From the NCBI RefSeq assembly GCF_010727945.1, contig NZ_AP022569.1:4030001-4094000 (forward strand): a stretch of 64,000 bases of DNA, written 5' to 3'. Positions within the stretch are counted from its first letter, which is position 1, and each line of letters starts with the position of its first letter. Origin of the DNA: Mycobacterium cookii (lineage in GTDB: Bacteria > Actinomycetota > Actinomycetes > Mycobacteriales > Mycobacteriaceae). Shown piece by piece: positions 54,801-61,795 of the stretch. The position numbers and the translations under genes are program-made. A model generated the notes under the pieces. That model was given only the letters and a program-made list of their open reading frames with translations, was not told where the DNA came from and did no database searches.

Positions 54801-55397
54801 TTTGCCAGCGCACACGTCGCCCGTCTCTGGTGCGCGTCGACGCCGATTCACATGCCGCCATTCGAGCACCGGAATGCAGACGTCGAATGGGAGCATCCAA
54901 AGTCACCATCAACGCCGCTGCTGGCGACGCTGCAAGAGATGGTGCGCAGGATCGAGCCGCGGATCTCGAAGAGCAACTACGAACGGGTCTACCTCGCCGC
55001 CCCTGCGGGAGGTCCAGGGAGGATGGTTGATAGCCATATCATCGAAGCCGTGGCCCAAGCCCGGGGCTTCGCGATCGTCCGCCCTGAGCGGTTGGACTTC
55101 GTGGAGTTGGCATCCTTAATACGGCACGCCCGGCACATCGTCGGCCAGGAATCACCTGCGCTCTGGCTCACCTTCTTTGCCAAGCCGGGGGCGAAGGTCT
55201 GCGTGCTGAGCCATCCCGAGAATGCGCGAATTGGATTGCTTTTGAGTTCGCTTAGTGCACTAGGCATCGATACCTCGGTGTTGACGGGTACTAGCTGCTT
55301 TGTCGACGCCCGGTATCCGCAGCTTCGCGGGTACGAGATAGACGAAATCGCCTTCGCTAAATTTGTCCATGAATGGCTGCGGGACGGCATAAAGTGA
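51858..55397 (+). CDS. Giant multidomain glycan enzyme: YPDV repeats, beta-sandwich, sulfotransferase-like and GT61-like domains
   Basis: A protein of 1179 residues from ATG 51858. Residues about 20-290 contain six repeats of roughly 45 residues keyed by FDPAWYMQRYPEV or FSEERYLRSYPDI and ending in a HY...G pattern. Residues about 315-405 are the beta-sandwich-like module (TRVAGWAVKNGMPAELEV, WRRPDLVPHG, NAGFEFVF). Residues about 420-620 are a sulfotransferase-type P-loop domain (VLVLGMEQSGTAFCANLLG, RYMLCVREPAQVAQSLEAL). Residues about 850-1179 resemble GT61/DUF563 glycosyltransferases (VPVLVDGGLGVTQRQMLQLL, FVELASLIRHARHIVGQESP). Many island proteins share these parts singly; here they are joined. 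It probably acts as a scaffolded sulfo/glycosyl transferase. It is coupled (GTGA) to the next gene. Confidence 0.75.
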   Translation: MLPTGLSAAKLLKLPGEVSPAWAIFDPSWYLRAYSAACGTLSDTSPTALLDFYLQVGQGQGHSPNRYFDEAWYRMEYPEVVQGIQDARYHSGFDQYCRQGHRTLAPHWLFKGEQYYRDQNPDLSDEILDAADVANSYDHFLRLGALANRRAHPFFDSASYQAELDPDAARECVNAGPFHHFLDQIESGQCELRTSQYFDPAWYMQRYPEVASAIERGDWRCSLHHYLTNDMPTKFDPSPEFSEERYLRSYPDIAAAVYRGRFRNGYAHFIQIGLAEGRLAEAASEPARGESERNTNDLIDRLEIKPSSVSATPRLDEYQGTLDLCTGTRVAGWAVKNGMPAELEVMVNDRTIARIGCRWRRPDLVPHGLPINAGFEFVFDAPIAPFDKVSVRFPGGPELTNSPNSPLRVETSETKQTDEGCVVLVLGMEQSGTAFCANLLGLLGFHFGTGDPSTSDDERSRWTSADLLTFHDRLLSELEIAHCDLGEIPDLPTESWAEDPVRAIREEMVEWLREELIRNRHFGFYDPRAVWLLPNWDEICAELGVKVRYMLCVREPAQVAQSLEALGLVDLRGAEYRWMVHTAQLVSLLGDREVCIVPHQGWQQNEDNANMLRIAAALGLERMAANSLVAQLTKQTFDLGLWEISDQPAATAGRIAQDLHDRIVGCAQAGCLDQSVRSVAGDILEFAAFVQPMLSTFGRGGIRSASGATTTSVPARISASETQLAEGLASTIRHYSDELQIILGQIGQHVQAPAAPAGTQTEEDARSDIPAKTIDAGRAGDLEAQLMLKNRLFQKFGLRKGFELYSSLMVLPEASEIVQMPLLNLWTIAAKEASVFQDVSMSCTPAIRLACLKDVRVRGRSALVEFGGTMLYDFDPDVSPPDDWVATDPGVFHATSESVYATLPKSEANVLELDEAFHLVGPGSGDLRRWTWEYLPQFVAGSTSDSIARVPVLVDGGLGVTQRQMLQLLLTDDQEIVPLHDFASAHVARLWCASTPIHMPPFEHRNADVEWEHPKSPSTPLLATLQEMVRRIEPRISKSNYERVYLAAPAGGPGRMVDSHIIEAVAQARGFAIVRPERLDFVELASLIRHARHIVGQESPALWLTFFAKPGAKVCVLSHPENARIGLLLSSLSALGIDTSVLTGTSCFVDARYPQLRGYEIDEIAFAKFVHEWLRDGIK

Positions 55398-56278
55398 AAA
55401 TCGGCGCCAATCTGAGCGTCGTGGACGAGGTCGAGTTAATCGAACAGGCCATTCACCACCTGCGCGCCATCGGAGTCGATCTCATCATCGCCTGCGACCT
55501 CGGCTCGAGCGACGGCACCTACGAAATCATGGAGCGCTATCGCTCTGACGACGATTTTTGGTTGTTTCGTTTAAAGGAGGAGAGCGACCAGTACGACGCC
55601 GACTGGATCCGCGCCAACATCGCCCTGGCGAAGAGCGCCGGGATGGACTGGGTGCTGTTTCTCGACGCTGATGAGTTTTGGATTCCACGGGAAGGATCAC
55701 TCAAAGCCTCGCCGCTGCTAGATGCGTTTGACGTTCTCTCGGTCGACCGGTTCAATGTTCCGCTCGGTGTAGACGGGCCGATGATGCCAAGCCGGCTGGC
55801 GCCTGAGAGCTACGAGGAGCTGCTCGTCATTGCGAAGCCCGTCGAGGACCCTCAAGCCCATCTGAGGCGGAACTCAGGTGATGCTTGGATCCGGATGTGG
55901 CAGGATCCGAAGGTCATGTTTCGGCCGGAGCGGATTATTAGCCTGGATGTCGCAGCGCATGATGCGTTTGCCTGCGACAAGATGCCATTGCGACGCACGC
56001 GACCAAGCGATTTAGTAGTCATCCATCTGCCATTCACAACGCAGAAGCGGTTTGCACGCAAGGTCGACAATATCCGTCGCGTCTTACGGGACAAGGCCAT
56101 CGACGACGACAACGACGCGCCTGCGTGGCACTGGCGACGTTGGGTGGCAATGGCTCAGCAGGGGCGAATCAACGAAGAATTCGAAGCTTCCAGATTCAGC
56201 GAATCCGTGATAGCTGATTGCAGGGCTGAGGGCACGATCCGCTCCGTCGCGGAGCTGTTCCGGGAGCGATCCGCATGA
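55394..56278 (+). CDS. GT2/GT92-like glycosyltransferase
   Basis: A protein of 294 residues from GTG 55394, overlapping the previous stop by four bases. The GT-A motifs are clear: KIGANLSVVDEVELIEQAIH at the start, LIIACDLGSSDGTYEIMERY, and the metal site WVLFLDADEFWIPREGSL with DxD intact, then DPKVMFRP and HLPFTTQKRFARKVDNIRRV. This is the layout of the Glyco_tranf_2_4/GT92-like group. It should add a sugar to a glycan; donor unknown. The ATGA at the 3' end starts a 34-codon frame leading to the aminotransferase gene. Confidence 0.85.
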   Translation: MKIGANLSVVDEVELIEQAIHHLRAIGVDLIIACDLGSSDGTYEIMERYRSDDDFWLFRLKEESDQYDADWIRANIALAKSAGMDWVLFLDADEFWIPREGSLKASPLLDAFDVLSVDRFNVPLGVDGPMMPSRLAPESYEELLVIAKPVEDPQAHLRRNSGDAWIRMWQDPKVMFRPERIISLDVAAHDAFACDKMPLRRTRPSDLVVIHLPFTTQKRFARKVDNIRRVLRDKAIDDDNDAPAWHWRRWVAMAQQGRINEEFEASRFSESVIADCRAEGTIRSVAELFRERSA

Positions 56279-56379
56279 TCGCAGCGTGGCTCGGAGGTGC
56301 TTGGAGCGTGCAATTGGCCCACCGCTTGATTGCGTTCCGCCGCGCCCAACCTGGCGGCGGTCTGATCCGCAATTCATGA
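56275..56379 (+). CDS. Possible 34-residue micro-ORF bridging two genes
   Basis: ATG 56275 overlaps the stop of the glycosyltransferase gene (ATGA), and its own TGA at 56377 overlaps the ATG 56376 chosen for the aminotransferase (ATGA). The product begins MIAAWLGGAWSVQLAHRLIA and is hydrophobic and then basic. It could be a leader that keeps ribosomes coupled across the gap rather than a functional protein. It is too short to support a family. Chance cannot be excluded, but coupling at both ends is the pattern used throughout this operon. Confidence 0.35.
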   Translation: MIAAWLGGAWSVQLAHRLIAFRRAQPGGGLIRNS

Positions 56380-57548
56380 GACGAGCCAGCGACCCTGCTG
56401 CCGGGGAAGGGCGATCCGGCCCCGCGGAAGTGGTGCCGGTGCTTCGCCCGCGCCTGCCCAGCACAGATCGCCTTATTCCCTACCTGCGCCGAATCGATGC
56501 TGCGCGTGTGTACACGAATCACGGCCCGCTCGCGACCACGTTAGCCAGAGGCCTCGCCGAATGCTTGTCATTGCCGCAGGGCGGAGTTGCGTGCGCAAGT
56601 TCGGGCACCACGGCGTTGGTCGGCGCGATCCTTGCTGTGGCCGGTCCTGCACTGAAGGAACGGCCATTGGCGCTGGTCCCGGCCTTTACCTTCGTTGCGA
56701 CGGCCGCTGCGGCAGAACTGGCTGGCTACCGCAGCTGGATCGCTGACGTCGATCCAGAGACCTGGATGCTCGACCCGGAACGGCTACTGCAGCATCCCGA
56801 TCTGGACAGGGTCGGGGTCGTCGTGCCAGTCGCGCCGTTTGGTCGCCCTGTGCCGCAGGCCCCTTGGCTAGAATTTCGCAGGCGTACGGGTATCGCGGTG
56901 GCTATCGATGGCGCAGCAAGCTTCGACCGCGTTGCGAGCGCCCCGGAACGCCTGCTTGACGAAATTCCAGTGGCGTTGAGCTTTCACGCGACCAAGGCGT
57001 TCGCCACAGGCGAGGGTGGATGCGTCCTTACTACCGACGCTGACCTCACACGTCGCGTCACTCGCGTCTTGAATTTCGGTTTCTACGGTGCGCGCGTTGC
57101 GGAATCGGCTGGCTTGAACGGCAAGATGAGCGAATATCACGCGGCAGTCGGTTTGGCTGAGCTGGATGAGTGGCATGTTAAGGAAGCAGCGTTAGTGGCT
57201 GTCATCGACGCGTACCGTCGCGGCATGGCGCGGGTAGGCCTGTCGGACTTCTTCATCGCCGCCCCGGAGATCGGCCTCAGCTACGTGCTATTTCGTTGCC
57301 GCAGTCCGGAGGAGGCGGAACAGGTGCAGACAGAGCTGGACCAACAGGCGATCGACACGCGATTGTGGTACGGCGCAGGTCTGCACCGGCAGACCTATTT
57401 TGCCGACCGGCCTCGCGACCCGCTGCCGGTGACGGAAAACATCTCGCCTTGCCTTGTGGGGCTGCCTATTGCGCCCGACCTGTCCGAATCGCACATCGAA
57501 CGCGTCATCGCAGCTTTAGCTGCCGCCGCTATGCGAAATCAAGGGTGA
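56376..57548 (+). CDS. DegT/DnrJ/EryC1-family sugar aminotransferase
   Basis: A protein of 390 residues from ATG 56376 (MRRASDPAAGEGRSG); an in-frame GTG at 56286 gives an arginine/proline-rich lead that looks non-coding. A PLP-dependent fold I enzyme: GVACASSGTTALVGAILAV binds the phosphate, LVPAFTFVATAAAAELAGY, IAVAIDGAASFDRV supplies the pyridine-binding aspartate, and the Schiff-base lysine is in SFHATKAFATGEGG. GKMSEYHAAVGLAELDEW is typical. It would form an amino sugar from a keto sugar nucleotide, giving a substrate for the neighbouring glycosyltransferases. The catalytic lysine is present, so activity is likely. Confidence 0.9.
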   Translation: MRRASDPAAGEGRSGPAEVVPVLRPRLPSTDRLIPYLRRIDAARVYTNHGPLATTLARGLAECLSLPQGGVACASSGTTALVGAILAVAGPALKERPLALVPAFTFVATAAAAELAGYRSWIADVDPETWMLDPERLLQHPDLDRVGVVVPVAPFGRPVPQAPWLEFRRRTGIAVAIDGAASFDRVASAPERLLDEIPVALSFHATKAFATGEGGCVLTTDADLTRRVTRVLNFGFYGARVAESAGLNGKMSEYHAAVGLAELDEWHVKEAALVAVIDAYRRGMARVGLSDFFIAAPEIGLSYVLFRCRSPEEAEQVQTELDQQAIDTRLWYGAGLHRQTYFADRPRDPLPVTENISPCLVGLPIAPDLSESHIERVIAALAAAAMRNQG

Positions 57549-57806
57549 CGGCATTCCGCGCTGATCAGAGCAGCTCATAAAATGCCGAACTTAATCGAAT
57601 TGCTGCATGATATGGGAATGCCATTTCCAGCCACTGGGATCGCCGCGCCATCTGATTCCGAGCGCGTGGTTGGCCGGCTATCAACTGCTCAACACTTACA
57701 CTCCGCCTTCGGGGATAGAAATCGATGATCAAGCGCAAGACGATTGCCGGCCTCATCCGCGACGCCCAACCGCACGCCGAAGCGCTGCGCTCCCGTGTCT
57801 GACGAA

Positions 57807-58544
57807 ATGCGGCTCGGAATCATGCAGCCGTACTTCTTCCCTCACCTCGCTCATTTCGCATTAATCGACCACGTCGATCGTTGGGTGGTAATGGACATGA
57901 CGCAGTACACACCCAAGACATGGATGAACCGCAACCGAGTCTTACACCCGTCCGAAGGGCCCATGTACCTGACGGTTCCGGTGCACGGTAGCTCGTTCCA
58001 CAAGCTCACACGCGAAATTGCCCTGCACGACCCCGACGCAGCCCTGCGGTCCATCACGGGCAAACTCCAGCACTATCGCCGAGTGGCGCCATACTCTCGG
58101 CAGGTTGTTGAACTGGTCGAGCGGGCGTTCTCGGAGCGCTCGGATGACTCGCTTGTGGCGCTGGACTCTGCAGCTCTTCGGGTCACATGCGAGTACTTGT
58201 CAATCGACTTCAACTTTGCGATCTGCTCGGAGCTCGGGCTGGACTTGTCCGGCATCGAGCACACCTGGCAGTGGTCTCTGCGGATTTCGCAGCAACTTGG
58301 CGCCACCGAGTACCTGAACCCGGTCGGGGGAGCCGCGTTATTCCGACCAGCTGAGATGGAGGCCGCCGGTATCCGTCTTCGATTACTGGACTTGGCGCCC
58401 ATGACCTACCGTGTGGCTGCGCCTTTTACGTTCGTTCCATCGCTGTCCGTTCTCGACGTGCTGATGTGGAACGACCCGAAAGACGTGACCGCTTACATCA
58501 GGCACCAATCGCATATCGTGCGGCCAGAGGACGTCCGTGCGTGA
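57807..58544 (+). CDS. WbqC-family protein
   Basis: A protein of 245 residues from ATG 57807 (a GTG 12 bases earlier is also possible). The WbqC family signature is clear: MRLGIMQPYFFPHLAHFALI, VDRWVVMDMTQYTPKTWMNR and MYLTVPVHGSSFHKLTREIA, with ICSELGLDL and ATEYLNPVGGAALFRPAEME later. WbqC-type proteins occur in O-antigen and capsule clusters, often beside aminotransferases, and are suspected to act on amino-sugar intermediates, possibly as N-acyl or glycine-type transferases; this is not settled. It follows the aminotransferase by 258 bp without an evident gene between, and converges with a methyltransferase. Confidence 0.9.
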   Translation: MRLGIMQPYFFPHLAHFALIDHVDRWVVMDMTQYTPKTWMNRNRVLHPSEGPMYLTVPVHGSSFHKLTREIALHDPDAALRSITGKLQHYRRVAPYSRQVVELVERAFSERSDDSLVALDSAALRVTCEYLSIDFNFAICSELGLDLSGIEHTWQWSLRISQQLGATEYLNPVGGAALFRPAEMEAAGIRLRLLDLAPMTYRVAAPFTFVPSLSVLDVLMWNDPKDVTAYIRHQSHIVRPEDVRA

Positions 58545-58560
58545 GCGGCCCAGACATTGT

Positions 58561-59298
58561 TCACCAGTTCGAAGGCACTTCATTAAGCCGTGGCAGTGGC
58601 TCCTTACGGACAAGCGTCGCAGCTTCCCATAGTCCGTAGTCAAGCCGAAAAGTAACGTGCCTGCTGAGATCGCGTTTGCAGAAAGCCATGATCTCGTCGA
58701 GAGGCCAATGAAATAGATCATCGCGTTGCCAGTCAACATGTTTCGACATCGAGTTAAAGGCGAGTCCCATTTTCACCGATGGCCATGCCGCCTTCAGCGT
58801 GTCCTGTGCAAGTGCGCGGGTTTCGTCATATGTGTTACCGTGTTTGCCTGTAAAAACTCCGCAGACAATGCAATAATCGAACTCGTCTTTCTCATACGGC
58901 TTATCGCGGATATCACGCTGATCGAAGCGATGCTTTGGCCATCGCCGCCGCGCCTCTTTAAGTATCGGATCAACCAGGTCAACCCCTGTATAATGGACGC
59001 GATCCAAAAGCGAGTTCGCGGTCAGATATTCAAGTAGAAGTCCAAGACCGCAACCAACGTCGAGCAATCGTAGCGGCTCGTCCTTCGAGTAGTCGCTGAA
59101 GTCGATAGGGGAAAGTAGTACTGCATACCTCGCAGCGAGGTCGGATGGCTTTGCGGGCCACCGAAGGGCATCGAGGTCACCGCCAATTGCGGCATCGAGC
59201 GGTAGGTAAATGTCTGACAGTCGCTTGACATCCTTGCGCATCAATTGATCCTTAGGCTTGACGTAAGTCCCGAACCGATTGAGCGTGCCCTCGGTCAC
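58561..59298 (-). CDS. Class I SAM-dependent methyltransferase
   Basis: A protein of 245 residues from GTG 59298. The SAM-binding loop is LRLLDVGCGLGLLLEYLTAN, followed by VHYTGVDLVDPILKEARRRW, FDQRDIRDKPY, FDYCIVCGVFTGKHGNTYDE and VKMGLAFNSM. The first 60 residues are helical. Substrate unknown, most likely a sugar or lipid of the cluster. It lies 15 bp downstream of the second two-headed glycosyltransferase gene, so one transcript is probable, and its 3' end faces WbqC with only 16 bp between. Confidence 0.85.
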   Translation of the reverse strand: MTEGTLNRFGTYVKPKDQLMRKDVKRLSDIYLPLDAAIGGDLDALRWPAKPSDLAARYAVLLSPIDFSDYSKDEPLRLLDVGCGLGLLLEYLTANSLLDRVHYTGVDLVDPILKEARRRWPKHRFDQRDIRDKPYEKDEFDYCIVCGVFTGKHGNTYDETRALAQDTLKAAWPSVKMGLAFNSMSKHVDWQRDDLFHWPLDEIMAFCKRDLSRHVTFRLDYGLWEAATLVRKEPLPRLNEVPSNW

Positions 59299-59313
59299 CC
59301 ATCTCGCAACGCT

Positions 59314-61527
59314 TTACGCCTGGCCCGGCATACCTAGTATGCAGAGCACTTCGTCCAGGCTGGCGGTGCGCAGCCGGGCGGCAGGCGGTCGCCCCGGGTC
59401 GGGGTCAATCTTCTCCACGCCGACGGCCCGATCCAGCCGTGCGGTGTCGAACATCGCCGGGCCGGTGGCCATCATCGCGGTCAGCAGGTAGCGGCCGGTG
59501 TCGGATGTCCGGCGTATCGCCTGCTCGGCGGCGCTGGCGCCGGTGAGCTTGACCGCGTCGGCGAAGTTGATGCCGACCTGAAACACCTCTGGTTCGGCGT
59601 CGAGTACCGCGGTGAGGCGGGTGATGAGGTTCTCAGGGGCGAAGAACCGCCAACCTTCGCCCAGGTGCAGCCACAACCGTCCGTCGACCCTGGCGCGCAG
59701 CTGTGCGAGCTGGGCGGCGGGCTTGTCCTTGAGAACGGAACGGGCGAACTTGATAAACCCGTAGCGCCGCAACAGCTTCGCGCGGTCGGAGTCCGACAGG
59801 CCGGTGTCGAGCACAAGGAAGCGCTTCACCCGTGACGCATCGAGGCAGCAGTTCAGGAACGAGTTGATGGTGTGCTCGGTGGTCTGGAGGTCCTGTCCGG
59901 CGACCAGGCTTACGGTGACGTCGGCCGCACCGGGGCCGGCAATCAGGGATTGCACCAGGGTGTCGGGGTACGGTGCGGCGGCCTCGATCATGGCTGGCAC
60001 CGAAAAGTCGCGGTTGGTCGCGATCCGTTGCCGATCAGGGTCGGGGATGTCGGGGCGGGCCAGCAGGCGCCGGCACAGCTCAAAAGCCTCGCCGTGCTTA
60101 CCGATCCAGAATGCGCAAGTCGCCTGCTCATCGGTTGCGCGCCAGGCGTAGATCTCTGCGAAGTATCCGAGGACAAACAGGTCGTCGTCGGGAAACGGGA
60201 TCTCGGCGGCCCACTGGGCGAACAGGTAACCGCGCCGGTAGCGCTGCATGGCGCGACACCGAAAGGCGATGGCATACAACGCCTCAGCGCGGGTCGGGCG
60301 AAACTCCCACGCCTTGAGGTAGGCCTCCTGGACATCCGGCCACGGCTCACCGAGTTCCACCATTGACTCGGCGAGCCGGTACATCGCCCAGTAGACCTCC
60401 TCGTCGCTGCCCCCCATCGCGACCCGATGCGCATACCATTTTCGCGCGTCGACGAAATCGCCCATTTGGAAAGACGTTTCGGCGAGGAAGAAGACCGACC
60501 GTGCATCCTCGGGATTGCGTTTGACCTTGGCCAGCCACAGATCGCGGTCGGGCGCAAATTTATGCTTGAACAGTTGGCGCTCGCGGAGCTGATGATCTGC
60601 GAGCTGGTCTTTGCCGTCGGGTCGCACATCGCCTTTGCGGCGCACGTCGCTGCGCGGGTCGTCTGGCGCAGCGGTCTCATGGGTGACACCCTTGAGGCCT
60701 GCCAGCGCGCGGTGCAAAATGTCGGCCTGGCTGCGAGCGGAGAAAGCTTGGTAGCCCCGTTCGGCGAGCTCGCGTCGCGCACGCTCGTCGCCGAGGAGCT
60801 CCACACAGCGGTCGACCAGTTCGCCGTAATCCGCGAACGCGACGCCGGCCTCCACGTCGCGCTCCAATGTCGGATCGTCGCCGCGCTCTGAGACCACTGC
60901 GCGTCTATTGGCGAGCAGATAGGAAACACGGGTGATTTCAAAGATTTTCGCTTGCCAGTAGTGGATGTTGAGAACGATCTTCGAGCGTGCGATCCAGGCG
61001 TCGCGACTTGCGCCGTAGACGCCCGATAGCCATTTGACGCGAAGACCTCGGTCGTGCAGGTCCTTGAGAATGGCGTATCGGCGCTCGTAGGACGCGCCGT
61101 AGAACAGGACGTCGATGTCCTCGGGGGCTGGGGAGATTCGGGTCAGCTCGGGGACGTATCCGATTGGAACGTAGGTGGGCCGGGGCAGTCCTAGGGCAGC
61201 GAGCCGCTCGATGTTGGCTTGACTGTAATCCCACGTCGGGTAGCGCCGGAAAAGATCGGAGAACGCCGGCAACGTCATCGAGGGCAAGTCGTCACCCAAT
61301 TGCTCGAGGTTATAGAAGATCGGGTTTTTCGGCGGCTCCAAGCCGTGCCGAATGAGGAGGTTTCCGCCGAGCACGATGGTGCGGCGGTCGTCGAGATCGA
61401 GACGGTTGGTCAGCACCGAGTCATGGCCAAGTGCCAAAAGGGTACGGTGCAATCCCTCCGCAACTTCGTCAAATGCCTTGCTGTGCTGAAAATTCGGAGG
61501 CGACGCAATCGCGACGGCGAAGCGCAT
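59314..61527 (-). CDS. Two-headed glycosyltransferase with TPR-like region, copy 2
   Basis: A protein of 737 residues, closely related to the one at 27416 along its whole length. GT-B part: AVAIASPPNFQHSKAF, DVLFYGASYERRYAILKDL, VLNIHYWQAKIFEITRVSYL, LANRRAVVSERGDD. The middle is TPR-like (YRLAESMVELGEPWPDVQEA). C-terminal GT-A-like part: DVTVSLVAGQDLQTTEHTIN and LWLHLGEGWRFFAPENLI, again with LGEG in place of DxD. Both copies share that change, so it predates the duplication and the second head may have lost metal binding or use another mode. It is followed on the same strand by the small methyltransferase gene. Confidence 0.7.
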   Translation of the reverse strand: MRFAVAIASPPNFQHSKAFDEVAEGLHRTLLALGHDSVLTNRLDLDDRRTIVLGGNLLIRHGLEPPKNPIFYNLEQLGDDLPSMTLPAFSDLFRRYPTWDYSQANIERLAALGLPRPTYVPIGYVPELTRISPAPEDIDVLFYGASYERRYAILKDLHDRGLRVKWLSGVYGASRDAWIARSKIVLNIHYWQAKIFEITRVSYLLANRRAVVSERGDDPTLERDVEAGVAFADYGELVDRCVELLGDERARRELAERGYQAFSARSQADILHRALAGLKGVTHETAAPDDPRSDVRRKGDVRPDGKDQLADHQLRERQLFKHKFAPDRDLWLAKVKRNPEDARSVFFLAETSFQMGDFVDARKWYAHRVAMGGSDEEVYWAMYRLAESMVELGEPWPDVQEAYLKAWEFRPTRAEALYAIAFRCRAMQRYRRGYLFAQWAAEIPFPDDDLFVLGYFAEIYAWRATDEQATCAFWIGKHGEAFELCRRLLARPDIPDPDRQRIATNRDFSVPAMIEAAAPYPDTLVQSLIAGPGAADVTVSLVAGQDLQTTEHTINSFLNCCLDASRVKRFLVLDTGLSDSDRAKLLRRYGFIKFARSVLKDKPAAQLAQLRARVDGRLWLHLGEGWRFFAPENLITRLTAVLDAEPEVFQVGINFADAVKLTGASAAEQAIRRTSDTGRYLLTAMMATGPAMFDTARLDRAVGVEKIDPDPGRPPAARLRTASLDEVLCILGMPGQA

Positions 61528-61687
61528 GGGAGCAGAGTACAGCTTGGGCCGCTGTCAACCGACGAAATCACCCGCTAGGACTGCGATTGGTGACGCGACG
61601 TGCCGGGTCCGCACACCTTGACCCGACGACGCAACTGCAAGCCCGGCACGGCGCGGCGACGGTCAACTTCGACGACAATCGGCCGGG

Positions 61688-61795
61688 CTGACGTCACTAC
61701 GCTTCCTCGCCGACGGTCACAACCTACTGATCGCGGAGCCATTCGGAACGGGAAAACGTTCCTGGCCAACGCTTTAAGGCATCATGCAGGTTCAG
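61688..61795 (+). pseudogene. IS21-family IstB helper ATPase relic
   Basis: A short frame reads LTSLRFLADGHNLLIAEPFG then TGKTFLANALRHHAG, the Walker A segment of IstB-type ATPases (usually FIxxxHNVLIxGPxGVGKTFLAxAL). The rest of the gene and IstA are missing. It sits in the gap between two leftward genes of the island's right end. Confidence 0.65.

Noticed and set aside
56286..56375. GTG 56286 as start of the DegT aminotransferase
   Set aside because: It would add 30 residues rich in Arg and Pro before the family's usual start, and ATG 56376 is coupled by ATGA to the upstream micro-ORF.
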